From positions 248,001-312,000 of the forward strand of contig NZ_JAMPJU010000003.1 of the NCBI RefSeq assembly GCF_025840185.1: DNA of 64,000 nucleotides, given 5' to 3'. The translations under genes were made by a program, and so were the position numbers. Within the stretch, counting starts at the first letter, position 1, and the number at the start of each line of letters is the position of its first letter. Of the stretch, positions 28,568 to 38,327 are shown piece by piece. Under the pieces are notes generated by a model. It was not told the origin of the DNA. It was given only the letters and a program-made list of their open reading frames with translations, and did no database searches. This stretch comes from Brenneria izbisi. GTDB taxonomy: Bacteria; Pseudomonadota; Gammaproteobacteria; Enterobacterales; Enterobacteriaceae.

Positions 28568-29047
28568 ATGTCAAATTTAATCTATGTAACAATAGAAGGC
28601 AAAGAACAAGGGTTAATATCATCAGGATGCTCTACGTTTGAATCAATAGGCAATAAATATCAGTCAATGCATAAGGATGAAATCTTCGTGTTATCTTTTG
28701 AACATGATATGAATAGGGTGATGAATATAACGCACATGCCAGTGTCATTTACCAAGCTTATTGATAAGTCATCGCCTTTATTAGGAACAGCCATAACAAA
28801 AAATGAAGAACTTTTTCTTAAATTTAAATTTTATCGAACATCCGATAAGGGTGGTAATGAACTTTATTATTCAATAAAAGTAAGGAAAGCCTTTATTGTC
28901 AAACTTAGTGTTATGTATCCTCATGCCATCAATCATACTGATAATCAGCCAGAGGAGTTAGTGAGTATAAAGTACTCTGATATAGAATGGAATCATCATA
29001 TTGCCAGAACATCAGGATATAGCCTATGGGGTGAAAGTACTTTTTAA
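28568..29047 (+). CDS. hcp: Hcp-family type VI secretion tube/effector-carrier protein
   Basis: 159-residue protein of the Hcp family (HcpA-like group). Family stretches are MSNLIYVTIEGKEQGLISSG, CSTFESIGNKYQ, IDKSSPLLGTAITKNE, KFKFYRTSDKGGNELYYSIK and HIARTSGYSLWG. Hcp forms the hexameric rings of the secretion tube and chaperones or carries small effectors. Codon use and base composition are much more AT-rich than the flanking genes. GGAG lies upstream of the ATG. No tssB, tssC or other type VI structural gene is in the window, so this is an orphan copy. The effector gene starts 11 bp after its stop. Confidence 0.88.
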   Translation: MSNLIYVTIEGKEQGLISSGCSTFESIGNKYQSMHKDEIFVLSFEHDMNRVMNITHMPVSFTKLIDKSSPLLGTAITKNEELFLKFKFYRTSDKGGNELYYSIKVRKAFIVKLSVMYPHAINHTDNQPEELVSIKYSDIEWNHHIARTSGYSLWGESTF

Positions 29048-29057
29048 GGAAGAATCA

Positions 29058-29762
29058 ATGAAAAATAAATATTGTGATGTTGATGATTTAGGTTTTCCAA
29101 AATTCACGGGATTTGATTTTATAAGATATCATTTACCGGATAGTACTCGATATGTTACAGGAAAATCTTATTTATTGACTTATAAGGCTGCTTATTTATA
29201 TTACAACAGAGATAAAATAATAAGGTATGCTCAGGAGGAAAGGATTCCTGTTTTATTGCTGGCAGGAGTGGCTGTTGCAGAGGTTGGCGGAGTTCCTGAA
29301 AGATTAAAAGCCTATGGTGTTTTGCAATTCAGACAGATGGTGAATGATACGATTAATCGCACAAATAAGTCATCTAATGCCACTTCGGTTGGTTCGTTGG
29401 CAATCCAGTTGCGAGCCGCAGCAGAAACTATGGGATTGGATCCTTTGGCATTAACGTCAAGGCAACAATTACAGCTTTCTAATTGCTTACTTTCTGATGA
29501 CTTTAATATAAAGATAGTGGCAAGACATCTCAGACAGTTGATTTTATTTGACAACCCTTCTATAACAGATACAAGTAATCTAACTGATGAGCAGATTATT
29601 TTAGCAGGCTCCAGATACAACAGAGGGACTGAAAGAGCAAAACGTGATTTTTTACAATCGCTATCTTCCCCAATTGGTTCACCGGAACGAGAATATACCT
29701 CTTACGGCAGACGAATTATAGAAAAAAGAGAGTCCATATATCGAATATTGAAAGGAATTTAA
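29058..29762 (+). CDS. Predicted peptidoglycan-degrading effector with lysozyme-like residue pattern
   Basis: 234-residue protein, not a family I can name. After about 60 residues comes IPVLLLAGVAVAEVGGVP, with E75 placed like the catalytic Glu of lytic transglycosylases. Next is SVGSLAIQLRAAAETMG (110-126), comparable to the S-x-G-x-x-Q motif, and then ILAGSRYNRG (181-190), comparable to the YN-x-G motif. That order matches the SLT/lysozyme-like fold, so I infer cleavage of murein. No signal peptide is seen, as expected for cargo delivered by Hcp. The start at 29058 follows AAGGA; the gene is close behind hcp and is followed by a membrane protein with the features of an immunity partner. Function is inference. 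Confidence 0.6.
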   Translation: MKNKYCDVDDLGFPKFTGFDFIRYHLPDSTRYVTGKSYLLTYKAAYLYYNRDKIIRYAQEERIPVLLLAGVAVAEVGGVPERLKAYGVLQFRQMVNDTINRTNKSSNATSVGSLAIQLRAAAETMGLDPLALTSRQQLQLSNCLLSDDFNIKIVARHLRQLILFDNPSITDTSNLTDEQIILAGSRYNRGTERAKRDFLQSLSSPIGSPEREYTSYGRRIIEKRESIYRILKGI

Positions 29763-29763
29763 C

Positions 29764-30069
29764 GTGGCAATATATAAAAGAGGTATATTATTTGTTTTTT
29801 GCTGTATAGTTGTCTATTTTTTGTCCTCGTTTGAGGAAGAGATTTATATTGATGGAAAAGAAATAGTAAATGCATGCATGGCTTTTAAAACGTTTGTGGT
29901 TGATGATATTCGGGATTTTACTGGCACCGTTTCCTTTTTTATTTTTGTTTTTCCTTTTTTATTTTTATGTATTAAAAGAAGAGGAAAGGATATTGGTCTG
30001 AATATACTTTCTGTCTTTTTATTATCGTATTGGATATGGCGCTTTTTTATCAGGCTTAATTTATGCTGA
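29764..30069 (+). CDS. Small membrane protein, candidate immunity protein
   Basis: 101-residue protein with three hydrophobic segments at about 7-23, 56-70 and 78-98 and a hydrophilic loop at 24-55 (EEEIYIDGKEIVN). The GTG start at 29764 is one base after the effector stop and is preceded by AAAGGAA, so translation is coupled. Position after an effector candidate and membrane location fit an immunity protein guarding the periplasm. No homologue is recognised. Topology prediction is by eye; with three segments the loop could face the periplasm where a murein hydrolase would act. Confidence 0.55.
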   Translation: MAIYKRGILFVFCCIVVYFLSSFEEEIYIDGKEIVNACMAFKTFVVDDIRDFTGTVSFFIFVFPFLFLCIKRRGKDIGLNILSVFLLSYWIWRFFIRLNLC

Positions 30070-30284
30070 TTATGCCATATTCCCTTCAGGAAGGTTACGC
30101 TTTGCCACAGACGCAGCAATCTGCTCTCTCTTGCCAAATCCCGATGCATCATCAGATGAGATAGTATGTCATACGATCCTTACCTTACAGGATACGGTAA
30201 AATTTTACAGTTGGTTGCACTTAGAGGTTAACGCTTGCGATTCTACGCTGGTTTATGCATGGCTACCGCTCTAAAGTATCAAGT

Positions 30285-30372
30285 CCCAGAGGTATTGATT
30301 GGTGATATATCAATGTGCTCTGTACATTGAACCATGTGATTACACCAACCTACGCGGACGCGTAGGTTTTTT
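30285..30372 (+). ncRNA. omrA: OmrA/OmrB-type Hfq-dependent small RNA
   Basis: An 88-nt stretch begins CCCAGAGGTATTGATTGGTG, the conserved 5' seed region shared by E. coli OmrA and OmrB. It ends with ACACCAACCTACGCGGACG and the mirrored arm plus a long T run, as in their terminator. TAAAGT at 30272-30277 with TGGTTT 17 bp upstream is a suitable promoter. In E. coli these sRNAs are activated by OmpR-EnvZ and repress outer-membrane proteins such as FepA and CirA, ompT and curli genes. The location beside aas is the same as in E. coli. Only one copy is visible, so OmrA versus OmrB cannot be told. Confidence 0.88.
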
Positions 30373-30375
30373 TTT
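30347..30375 (+). terminator. Terminator of the OmrA-type sRNA
   Basis: Stem AACCTACGC / GCGTAGGTT with a 4-nt loop running into nine T residues. Confidence 0.9.
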
Positions 30376-30628
30376 ACCTGTTTGACGTGGTGAGGCGAGG
30401 CGCTTGCTATGAACCATTATTCTCCCCGACCTGCGCGGTAACGGCGGGCCGTGCTTTATTTCTCCCATGTTTATACAAATAAAGATAAATTACCCCGATA
30501 CGCTATCTTGCCGTCAGCCTGGTGTCGGTTATGCTGTTGGTGGATAGGTCACAGGCGTATTTTGACGTGGTGACCGACTGACCTGCTTTTGCGCAGGCGA
30601 CATTATTTATCTGTCTATGGGAGAAGAC

Positions 30629-32845
30629 ATGATTTATACCTTGTTACGTTGGGTTTTCCGCCGTTTGTACCGCATTAGGATTGAGGGCGACAGCAGCCAT
30701 TTTCAGCAAAAAAAATTGCTGATTACACCCAACCACGTTTCTTTTCTTGATGGCGTGCTGTTGGCGCTGTTCTTACCCATAAAACCGGTTTTTGCCGTCT
30801 ATTCCTCTATTTCTGAGCGCTGGTATATCCGCTGGCTGCGACCCTACATCGATTTTATGCCGCTGGACCCCACCAAGCCGTTGGCCATCAAGCGGTTGAT
30901 TAAGCTGATAGAGCGCGGACAGCCGGTGGTGGTTTTCCCCGAAGGACGTATCACCGTCACGGGCTCGCTGATGAAAATATACAGCGGCGCGGCGTTTGTG
31001 GCGGCGAAATCAGGCGCGACCCTGATCCCGGTACGTATTGACGGCGCGGAGCTTTCACCGTTTGGTCGTCTGCGAGGTGTCGTTAAACGGCATTGGTTCC
31101 CACAGATAACCCTCAGTTACCTGCCTCCCGCCCGGCTACCGATGCCAGAAGCCAACAGCGCCAAAGAACGGCGTATTCTGGCCGGGGAGCATCTGCATCA
31201 GATCATGATGGCGGCGAGAATGACCACACGCTCAAGTCACACGCTGTATCAGGCGTTTTTGGCTGCCCGCGGGCGCTATGGTCGCGGTTCACCGTCTATT
31301 GCGGACATTTCGTTCCAGGAAGGCAGCTATCAGGGCTTACTGAAAAAATCGCTTGGCGTCGCGCGCATTCTGCAACGTTTTACCCAGGCAGGTGAACATG
31401 TGGGCTTATTGCTGCCTAACGCTACCATCGCCGCCGCCGCCATTCTGGGCGCGACATTGCGTAACCGCGTGCCTGCGATGCTGAATTACACGTCAGGCGC
31501 CAAAGGGCTGCAAAGCGCTATGCAAGCCGCCACTATCAAAACCATTGTGACCTCCCGCCAGTTTTTAGAAAAAGGCAAACTGACCGATTTGCCCGTGCGG
31601 GTGAGTGAGGCCAACTGGGTTTATCTGGAGGATTTGAAAGACACCGTAACGCTGGCCGATAAGCTGTGGATCCTGTTTCATCTGTTGTTTCCGGCCAGAG
31701 CCATGCTGCCGCAGCAGGCGGAGGATGCCGCGATTGTACTGTTTACCTCCGGTTCGGAAGGCGCGCCGAAAGGCGTGGTGCACTCGCATGACAGCCTGCT
31801 GGCGAACGTCGAGCAGATCCGCACCGTGGCGGATTTTACCCCGCGCGATCGCTTTATGTCGGCATTGCCGCTCTTCCATGCTTTTGGATTGACAGTCGGG
31901 TTGCTCACGCCGTTGATCACCGGCGCCAGAGTGTTTCTTTATCCCAGCCCGTTGCACTACCGGATTGTACCGGAACTGGTGTATGACCAGAACTGCACCG
32001 TGCTGTTTGGCACATCCACCTTTCTAGGTAACTATGCGCGTTTTGCCCATCCGTATGATTTTGCCCGCTTGCGCTATGTGGTGGCGGGAGCGGAAAAACT
32101 GTCGGAGTCGACCCGTCAGATATGGCAGGACAAATTCGGCATCCGCATTCTGGAAGGCTATGGCGTGACGGAGTGCGCGCCGGTAGTGGCGATCAATGTG
32201 CCGATGGCGACCAAAATTCATTCCGTGGGCCGTTTGCTGCCGGAAATGGAATCCCGGCTGATCGATGTGCCGGGGATCGCGCGCGGCGGTCGCTTACAAC
32301 TGCGCGGGCCGAATATCATGAAAGGCTATTTGCGGGTTGAACATCCAGGGGTGCTGGAAGCGCCGACGGCGGAAAACGCGCAGGGCGAATGGCAGGCGGG
32401 CTGGTATGACACTGGCGATATCGTCGAACTGGACGCCAAAGGATTCTGTACCATCATCGGGCGGGTGAAACGCTTCGCGAAGCTGGCGGGCGAGATGGTT
32501 TCGCTGGAAAGCGTGGAACAACTGGCGATAAAAGTTTCCCCGGACGCGCAACATGCCGCCAGCGCCAAAAGCGACAGCAGCAAAGGGGAAGCGCTGGTGC
32601 TGTTTACCACCGACGGCGAGCTAACCCGTGAGAAACTGCTGGCGCGGGCGCGCGCAGGCGGCGTGCCTGAACTGGCGGTGCCGCGAGATATCCGCTGCGT
32701 GAAGGCATTACCGTTGCTGGGCAGCGGTAAACCTGATTTTGTCACCTTGCGCCAGATGGCTGAGCAATCCATCGACGAACAGTCTATCGCCGGGCAATCC
32801 ACTGGCGAACAACCGAGTGCCGAACAACCGGAGCAGCCATCATGA
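30629..32845 (+). CDS. aas: Bifunctional 2-acylglycerophosphoethanolamine acyltransferase / acyl-ACP synthetase
   Basis: Inner-membrane enzyme that re-acylates lysophosphatidylethanolamine, working with LplT. It has 738 residues from the ATG at 30629, which follows GGGAG; an ATG at 30617 overlaps that site. The N-terminal acyltransferase has H36-x4-D41 (NHVSFLDG) and [13 protein letters not shown]. The C-terminal adenylating domain has [25 protein letters not shown] and [10 protein letters not shown]. The last 30 residues are a Ser/Gln/Glu-rich tail ([17 protein letters not shown] and onward) built from short DNA repeats, not usual in the family. The stop overlaps lplT. Confidence 0.96.
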   Translation: MIYTLLRWVFRRLYRIRIEGDSSHFQQKKLLITPNHVSFLDGVLLALFLPIKPVFAVYSSISERWYIRWLRPYIDFMPLDPTKPLAIKRLIKLIERGQPVVVFPEGRITVTGSLMKIYSGAAFVAAKSGATLIPVRIDGAELSPFGRLRGVVKRHWFPQITLSYLPPARLPMPEANSAKERRILAGEHLHQIMMAARMTTRSSHTLYQAFLAARGRYGRGSPSIADISFQEGSYQGLLKKSLGVARILQRFTQAGEHVGLLLPNATIAAAAILGATLRNRVPAMLNYTSGAKGLQSAMQAATIKTIVTSRQFLEKGKLTDLPVRVSEANWVYLEDLKDTVTLADKLWILFHLLFPARAMLPQQAEDAAIVLFTSGSEGAPKGVVHSHDSLLANVEQIRTVADFTPRDRFMSALPLFHAFGLTVGLLTPLITGARVFLYPSPLHYRIVPELVYDQNCTVLFGTSTFLGNYARFAHPYDFARLRYVVAGAEKLSESTRQIWQDKFGIRILEGYGVTECAPVVAINVPMATKIHSVGRLLPEMESRLIDVPGIARGGRLQLRGPNIMKGYLRVEHPGVLEAPTAENAQGEWQAGWYDTGDIVELDAKGFCTIIGRVKRFAKLAGEMVSLESVEQLAIKVSPDAQHAASAKSDSSKGEALVLFTTDGELTREKLLARARAGGVPELAVPRDIRCVKALPLLGSGKPDFVTLRQMAEQSIDEQSIAGQSTGEQPSAEQPEQPS

Positions 32846-34071
32846 ATCAGACGTCGGAACCCGCGACGCCGTTGTTGTCGCGCAGTATGAGTGCGGTCAT
32901 TATCGCGCAGTTCTTTTCCGCCTTTGGCGACAATGCGCTGCTGTTCGCCACCATTGCGTTGATCAAACAACTCGTTTATCCCGACTGGAGCCAGCCGTTT
33001 TTACAGATGGGCTTTGTGGCGGCGTATATCATTCTGGCGCCTTTCGTCGGGCAGGTGGCGGACAGCTTTGCCAAAGGGCGGGTGATGATGTTCGCCAATG
33101 GCCTGAAGCTGGTGGGGGCGCTGCTGATTTTCGTCGGCGGCAATCCGTTTCTGGGCTACACGCTGGTAGGCGTGGGGGCGGCCGCCTACTCGCCTGCCAA
33201 GTACGGCATCCTGGGCGAGATCACCCGTGGCGATCAACTGGTTAAAGCCAATGGCCTGATGGAAGCCTCGACTATCGCGGCGATCCTCACCGGTTCGGTT
33301 GCCGGCGGGGTGCTGGCTGACTGGAACCTGCCTGCGGCGCTGGCGATTTGCGCCGTCGCCTACGGTATTGCGCTGGGCGCCAACCTGTTGATCCCGCGGC
33401 TTAATGCCGCCCGTCCGGGGCAGCCGTGGCATCCGGCGCGGATGACACGCAGCTTTTTCTCCGCCTGTCGTGTGTTGTGGCGTGACGGGGAAACCCGCTT
33501 TTCGCTGCTGGGCACCAGCCTGTTCTGGGGGGCGGGCGTGACGTTGCGTTTCCTGCTGGTGCTATGGGTGCCGTTGGCGCTGGGCATCACGGATAACGCG
33601 ACGCCGACATTGCTGAATGCGATGGTTGCGGTGGGGATTGTGCTGGGGGCAGGCGCGGCGGCCAGGTTGATTACGCTCAAGACCGTACAGCGTTGCCTGC
33701 CTGCCGGCGTGCTGATTGGCGTGGCGGTGGTGATTTTTACTCTCCAGCACAATCTGATCAGCGCCTATGGTTTATTGATTTTGCTCGGCGCGTTAGGCGG
33801 CTTTTTCATCGTGCCGCTCAATGCGTTGTTACAGGCGCGCGGCAAGGCCAGCGTAGGCGCGGGCAACGCCATCGCCGTCCAGAATCTGGGGGAAAACACC
33901 GCCATGTTGCTGATGCTGGGACTCTACTCGCTGGTGGTAAAACTGGGGGTGTCGGTCATCACCATCGGTATCGGGTTCGGCGTATTGTTTGCGTTGGCGA
34001 TAGTCTTGTTATGGGTATGGCTGATTTTCGCCCGGCGGCGCCAGGTGGATAATCATCAGACAGGCGCTTAA
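32842..34071 (+). CDS. lplT: Lysophospholipid transporter
   Basis: Major-facilitator-type flippase of 409 residues with about 12 membrane segments that moves lysophospholipids to the inner face for Aas. It begins [20 protein letters not shown], with [38 protein letters not shown] and [20 protein letters not shown] overlap with aas gives coupled translation. Operon order aas-lplT is as in E. coli. Confidence 0.95.
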   Translation: MNQTSEPATPLLSRSMSAVIIAQFFSAFGDNALLFATIALIKQLVYPDWSQPFLQMGFVAAYIILAPFVGQVADSFAKGRVMMFANGLKLVGALLIFVGGNPFLGYTLVGVGAAAYSPAKYGILGEITRGDQLVKANGLMEASTIAAILTGSVAGGVLADWNLPAALAICAVAYGIALGANLLIPRLNAARPGQPWHPARMTRSFFSACRVLWRDGETRFSLLGTSLFWGAGVTLRFLLVLWVPLALGITDNATPTLLNAMVAVGIVLGAGAAARLITLKTVQRCLPAGVLIGVAVVIFTLQHNLISAYGLLILLGALGGFFIVPLNALLQARGKASVGAGNAIAVQNLGENTAMLLMLGLYSLVVKLGVSVITIGIGFGVLFALAIVLLWVWLIFARRRQVDNHQTGA

Positions 34072-34078
34072 GACACCG

Positions 34079-34537
34079 ATGCGTCTGGTTTGGCATGACT
34101 GGGGAATCGAGGATCTGAATGTCTATGCATTACATGACATTCTTGCCCTGCGTAATCAGGTTTTTGTGGTTGAGCAGACCTGCCCGTATCAGGATATCGA
34201 TGGACGCGATATGGTTGACGGCAATCGTCATATCGCAGCCTATGATAACGATAAACTGGCGGCTTATGCGCGGCTGCTGGCGCCGCATCCGGGCAATGAG
34301 GCGGCGACTATCGGACGGGTGATCGTCGCGCCTCCTGTCAGGGGACGACAGTTGGGGCATCAACTGATGGAACAGGCGCTGTTTGCCTGCGCGCGTCACT
34401 GGCCGCAAAAAACGGTGTTTCTGTCCGCACAGGCTCATCTGCAACGCTTCTATGCCGGTTTTGGTTTTGTGGCGACGGGCGAGGTCTATGACGAGGATGG
34501 AATTGCGCATATTGATATGCGTTTTTACCCGGCGTAA
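34079..34537 (+). CDS. elaA: GNAT-family acetyltransferase ElaA
   Basis: 152-residue acyl-CoA-dependent N-acetyltransferase of the ElaA type; its substrate is not established. LRNQVFVVEQTCPYQDIDGRD, IGRVIVAPPVRGRQLGHQLM (acetyl-CoA loop), SAQAHLQRFYAGFGF and YDEDGIAHIDM are diagnostic. It begins 7 bp after lplT, so it is probably co-transcribed with aas-lplT. The ribosome site is weak. Confidence 0.93.
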   Translation: MRLVWHDWGIEDLNVYALHDILALRNQVFVVEQTCPYQDIDGRDMVDGNRHIAAYDNDKLAAYARLLAPHPGNEAATIGRVIVAPPVRGRQLGHQLMEQALFACARHWPQKTVFLSAQAHLQRFYAGFGFVATGEVYDEDGIAHIDMRFYPA

Positions 34538-34566
34538 AAAACCCGCTGCGTCATCGCGGCGGGTCT
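34535..34566 (-). terminator. Terminator between elaA and the entericidin gene
   Basis: A 10-bp stem with one G-T pair (ACCCGCTGCG / CGCGGCGGGT, loop TCAT). On the minus strand it is followed by six T residues, so it ends the entericidin transcript; it may also stop elaA transcription. Confidence 0.8.
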
Positions 34567-34593
34567 GTTAGCGTAAAGGGCGCGTGGAGCCTG

Positions 34594-34725
34594 TCAACTA
34601 GCGGAATTTGAAATCTTGCTGCCTAATTTCTGCACATCCTCGCCAAAGCCGCGAGCGGTATTACACCCGCTTACTGTTGCCGCCACCAATAGTGATACCA
34701 TTATTAATTTTACCAATCTCATCAT
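34594..34725 (-). CDS. Entericidin A/B-family small lipoprotein
   Basis: 43-residue lipoprotein precursor. It starts MMRLVKLIMVSLLVAATVSG with lipobox VSGC and lipidated C21. The mature part is CNTARGFGEDVQKLGSKISN then SAS, the characteristic entericidin pattern (CNTxxGxGxD-x2-xxG-x-xIS). EcnA/EcnB are an antidote/toxin lipoprotein pair in E. coli; only one gene is here, and the family is often a plain stress-related lipoprotein. It lies between elaA and hemW and has its own terminator. Whether it is the A or B type cannot be told. Confidence 0.88.
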   Translation of the reverse strand: MMRLVKLIMVSLLVAATVSGCNTARGFGEDVQKLGSKISNSAS

Positions 34726-34815
34726 CGTTACCAGCAGGGTTGCACATCGCTACACTTTGTCATAATCCCCGGAAAAAATTCAATCCCGTGCGCCTGAAAA
34801 GGTTGATGTTTATCC

Positions 34816-35952
34816 TTAATCCGCCAAAAACAGTTCCAGCAACGAATTCAGAAACAGTTTGCCGTGTTCGGTTACCTGCCAGTGCGTGCTGGTTTCACTC
34901 AGATAGCCTTGTGCCAGCGCCTGATCCAGTTGGGTGCGAATAACGCTTTCATCCAGCCCGGTATAGGCGGTGAAATCAACGCGCGGCGCGGCTTCCAGTA
35001 GACGAAAACGGTTCATGAAAAACTCGAAAGGCCGGTCTGTAAGCGCCACGTCATGCTGTTTGTCCAGATAATTACCCTGCATGTAGCCGCGGGGATGGCG
35101 GGTTTTCACCGTGCGTAGAAGGCGTCCGTCACTGAAAGTCAGTTTGCCATGCGCGCCGCAGCCGATGCCCAGATAATCGCCAAAGCGCCAGTAGTTGAGG
35201 TTGTGCTGACATTGATAACCCGGCTTGGCATAGGCTGAGGTTTCGTATTGCTGGTAGCCGGCGGCGCTCAGCAACTGATGGCCTTGCTCATAGATATCCC
35301 ACAGCGCGTCGTCATCCGGCAGCGTCGGCGGGCGTGAACTAAACAGTGTGTTGGGTTCAATGGTCAGTTGATACCACGACAAGTGGGGCGGATTCAGCGC
35401 GATGGCCTGACGCAGATCGTCCAGCGCCTCTGCCAGCGATTGGTCCGGCAGCCCATGCATCAGATCGAGGTTGAAACTGCGCAGTCCCAGCCCTGCCGCA
35501 AGGTTGGCTGCGCGTTTGGCCTCTTGCGGGCCGTGAATGCGTCCCAGCCGGATCAGCTTTTGCGCATCGAAACTCTGTACGCCGATAGAAATCCGGTTGA
35601 TGCCCGCCCGCTGATAGCCGCTGAAGCGATCGGTTTCAACTGTTCCTGGATTGGCTTCCATGGTGATTTCGGCATCAGGCGCGAGAGGCAGTCGCGCCCG
35701 CACGCCGTCCAGCAAGGATTGCATGGCTTGCGCGCTCAGCAGGCTGGGGGTGCCGCCGCCGATAAAAATGGTGTGCAGCGGGCGGTTGCCCGCCAGCGGC
35801 AGATCGGCATCCAGGTCGGCCAACAGGTGTTCAACGTATTCCTGATGCGGTACATCGCCTTTCAGGGCATGGGAATTGAAATCGCAATAAGGACACTTTT
35901 GCACGCACCAGGGAATATGGAGGTACAGGCTGAGCGGCGGCAGTTTAAGCAT
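34816..35952 (-). CDS. hemW: Heme chaperone / radical SAM protein HemW
   Basis: Radical SAM family member related to HemN and thought to insert heme into respiratory enzymes. It has 378 residues from the ATG at 35952, equal to E. coli. The cluster motif C16-x3-C20-x2-C23 is in [27 protein letters not shown] and SIGVQSFD follow. The start codon lies inside the end of rdgB (8-bp overlap), so translation is coupled. The longer frame to 36018 is rejected because it overlaps rdgB without a ribosome site. Confidence 0.95.
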   Translation of the reverse strand: MLKLPPLSLYLHIPWCVQKCPYCDFNSHALKGDVPHQEYVEHLLADLDADLPLAGNRPLHTIFIGGGTPSLLSAQAMQSLLDGVRARLPLAPDAEITMEANPGTVETDRFSGYQRAGINRISIGVQSFDAQKLIRLGRIHGPQEAKRAANLAAGLGLRSFNLDLMHGLPDQSLAEALDDLRQAIALNPPHLSWYQLTIEPNTLFSSRPPTLPDDDALWDIYEQGHQLLSAAGYQQYETSAYAKPGYQCQHNLNYWRFGDYLGIGCGAHGKLTFSDGRLLRTVKTRHPRGYMQGNYLDKQHDVALTDRPFEFFMNRFRLLEAAPRVDFTAYTGLDESVIRTQLDQALAQGYLSETSTHWQVTEHGKLFLNSLLELFLAD

Positions 35953-36538
35953 TGCGCAGGGCATCCAATAACAACCGCAGCGCCTGACCGCGATGAGACT
36001 GCGCGTTCTTCTCTTCACGCGTCAGTTCGGCGGCGGTTTTGCCCAGTTCCGGTACGAAGAAGATCGGATCGTAACCAAAACCGCCCGCGCCGACGGGTTG
36101 ATGACTCAGTACGCCTTGCCAGCGAGCGTGGCACACCAGCGGCGTCGGATCTTGCGCATGACGCAGATAAACCAGCACGCAATGGAAACTGGCGCCGCGC
36201 TGCGCGTCAGGCACTGCTTTCAGGGTATGCAGCAGTTTCTCCAGATTTTGCTGATCGCTGGCGTCAACGCCGGCATAGCGTGCGGAATAAATTCCCGGCG
36301 CGCCGCCTAAGGCGTCCACCGCCAGCCCGGAGTCGTCCGCAATGGCGGGCAAGCCGGTGATTTGTGCGGCGTGACGCGCTTTGAGGATCGCATTTTCAAT
36401 AAATGTCAGGCCGGTTTCTTCGGCGCCATCCACCCCAAGCTCGGTTTGGGCCACGATATCCAGACCAACATCCGCCAGCAGACTGGCGAGTTCACGCACT
36501 TTACCGGGATTACCGGTAGCCAAAACCACTTTTTGCAT
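35945..36538 (-). CDS. rdgB: XTP/dITP diphosphatase
   Basis: Cleaves non-canonical purine triphosphates to protect DNA, 197 residues. It begins [20 protein letters not shown]; the metal-binding acidic part is [13 protein letters not shown] and [28 protein letters not shown] and SHRGQAL complete the fold. AGGA precedes the ATG. It sits in a minus-strand operon with yggS, proC, yggT, yggU and hemW. Confidence 0.97.
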   Translation of the reverse strand: MQKVVLATGNPGKVRELASLLADVGLDIVAQTELGVDGAEETGLTFIENAILKARHAAQITGLPAIADDSGLAVDALGGAPGIYSARYAGVDASDQQNLEKLLHTLKAVPDAQRGASFHCVLVYLRHAQDPTPLVCHARWQGVLSHQPVGAGGFGYDPIFFVPELGKTAAELTREEKNAQSHRGQALRLLLDALRNA

Positions 36539-36555
36539 GCTGTTTTCCTGCGTCG

Positions 36556-36846
36556 TTATAGAATGAGATCCGCGACTTCCGCCGGGATAACTTGCGGGTT
36601 GATGATTTTAATCTGTTTATGCCGACCGAGTTCGCCTTTTTCGATAATGACCAGACTTTTGGCTACCCGGAATTGTTTGGCGAGGAATTTGGTCAGATGG
36701 GCATTCGCCTGTCCATCGACCGGCGGGGCGGTGATGGCGACTTTCAGTTCATCGCCATGCAGTCCGATAATCTGATCACGGCTGGCTTTCGGCTGAATAT
36801 ACAGCCGAATGATCAGCGCGTCGTTGCTGCGGGTAATGGCGCTCAC
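36556..36846 (-). CDS. yggU: UPF0235 family protein YggU
   Basis: 96-residue protein of unknown function, same length as E. coli YggU. The GTG start at 36846 overlaps the yggT stop (GTGA) and gives [18 protein letters not shown], matching the family N-terminus. An ATG four codons upstream (36858) is possible but inside ygg[21 protein letters not shown] and [12 protein letters not shown] are conserved. Confidence 0.93.
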   Translation of the reverse strand: MSAITRSNDALIIRLYIQPKASRDQIIGLHGDELKVAITAPPVDGQANAHLTKFLAKQFRVAKSLVIIEKGELGRHKQIKIINPQVIPAEVADLIL

Positions 36847-37397
36847 AGCAAGAACCACAGCCCCGGAAACAGATCCATGCCCAGATAATTGAGCAGATAC
36901 AGGATCAGGATCACCACCATGGCGGAGAAATCGATGCCGCCCATCGCCGGGATAATGCGGCGGATCGGCGCCATAAACGGTTCAGTCAACTGATGCAAAA
37001 GATACTCGACAGGGCTGCGGCCCTGACTGATCCAACTCATCAGCGAGCGGATAATCACCACCCAGAACACCAGGAAACCGGCTGATTTAATCAGCGAGAT
37101 CAAACCGACCAGCAGATTCATCGGACTCAGCGACAACGCCCCCACCTGAATCAGCAACAGTAAAGGATACTTGATGGTGGTCAGGACAAATGCCAGCAGT
37201 AACGATGCGCTGTCAATCGGGCCCAACGACGGCAAAATGCGACGCAATGGCCCGACAATCGGCTGCGTGATTTTTACCACGAATTGCGACAAGGGATTAT
37301 AGAAATCGCTGCGCGACCACTGCATCCAAATGCGCAACAGCAATACCATCACGTAGAGGTCGACCAGCGTCTTGACCAGAAAAGTCAGGGTAAGCAT
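36843..37397 (-). CDS. yggT: YggT family membrane protein
   Basis: 184-residue inner-membrane protein with two YggT repeats, each of two membrane segments and a proline/arginine-rich loop: [18 protein letters not shown] (about 55-72) and [18 protein letters not shown] (about 146-163). The family is linked to osmotic shock tolerance and, as CcmS/CrgA-like relatives, to membrane organisation; the exact role is not known. AAGGA precedes the ATG. It is 54 bp behind proC. Confidence 0.93.
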   Translation of the reverse strand: MLTLTFLVKTLVDLYVMVLLLRIWMQWSRSDFYNPLSQFVVKITQPIVGPLRRILPSLGPIDSASLLLAFVLTTIKYPLLLLIQVGALSLSPMNLLVGLISLIKSAGFLVFWVVIIRSLMSWISQGRSPVEYLLHQLTEPFMAPIRRIIPAMGGIDFSAMVVILILYLLNYLGMDLFPGLWFLL

Positions 37398-37451
37398 AGA
37401 TACATCGGTTCCTTATTAAAGAGTAAACGGGCGGATGATTGGCACGTTGTA

Positions 37452-38279
37452 TTAAAACAGCTTTTCCATTTCCTGAGCGCGGTTAACGGCGGCCTGCATC
37501 GCCTCGGCTACCGTTTGCGTCAACTCACGCTCGTTAAACACCCGCAGCGCTTGCGCCGTGGTGCCGCCTTTGGAAGTCACGTTTTCGCGCAGCGTCGACA
37601 GCGGCGTATCGGGATTGGCTTCGACCAGCGCCGCGGCGCCGCTAGCGGCCTGTTGCACCAGCAGGCGCGCGGTATCCTGATCAAATCCCTGGCGCAACGC
37701 CTCTTGTTGCATGGCTTCCATAAACAGGAAGAAATAGGCGGGCGCGCTGCCTGCGGCGGCGATAACTCCGTTGATGCCGGATTCCTGTTCCACCCAGCAT
37801 ACTTTGCCGACGCTTTGCATCAGCGCGGCGGCGAATGTCCGGTCAGCATCGCTGACGGTCACGGGCGCATAGAGCCCGCTCATGCCTTTGCCCACCAGCG
37901 ACGGCGTATTGGGCATAATGCGCACAATTGCCGGTTTTTCGCCCAGCAACGCCTGAAAACGGGTAATGTTGACGCCAGCGGCTATCGATAACACCAGTTT
38001 ACCGCTGAAATCCACCTGTTGCCGCAAGGGTTCGCACACGCTTGCCATCATCTGCGGTTTGACCGCCAGTATAATGACGTCCGCTTGCTGTGCGCCGCGC
38101 ACGTTATCGCTACTGCTGATGACGCCATATTTGGCCGCCAATGCATCACGGCGGTTGCCGGAAGGCGCGCATACGCAGATAAGGCTGGCAGGGTAACCGC
38201 TTTCAATCAACCCGGCAATAATGGCCTGCGCCATATTCCCGGCACCAATAAACGCTATTTTACGTTGTTGCATCTGCAT
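37452..38279 (-). CDS. proC: Pyrroline-5-carboxylate reductase
   Basis: NAD(P)H enzyme for the last step of proline synthesis, 275 residues. It has the Rossmann motif IAFIGAGNMAQAII, VILAVKPQ, IVRIMPNTPSLVG and SGSAPAYF-like GSAPAYFFLFMEA, then ASGAAALV and LRENVTSKGGTT. A start two codons later (38273) is equally likely. Its place between yggS and yggT is usual in Yersinia and Pectobacterium but not in E. coli. Confidence 0.96.
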   Translation of the reverse strand: MQMQQRKIAFIGAGNMAQAIIAGLIESGYPASLICVCAPSGNRRDALAAKYGVISSSDNVRGAQQADVIILAVKPQMMASVCEPLRQQVDFSGKLVLSIAAGVNITRFQALLGEKPAIVRIMPNTPSLVGKGMSGLYAPVTVSDADRTFAAALMQSVGKVCWVEQESGINGVIAAAGSAPAYFFLFMEAMQQEALRQGFDQDTARLLVQQAASGAAALVEANPDTPLSTLRENVTSKGGTTAQALRVFNERELTQTVAEAMQAAVNRAQEMEKLF

Positions 38280-38327
38280 TCTCGCTGATTACCGTTTGTC
38301 TTTGAAAAGCCATATCGTGATTTCGCC

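Noticed and set aside
30490-30580. Short hydrophobic frame (RYLAVSLVSVMLLVDRSQA) upstream of aas
   Set aside because: No start codon or ribosome site in frame; may be a relic but too short to support.
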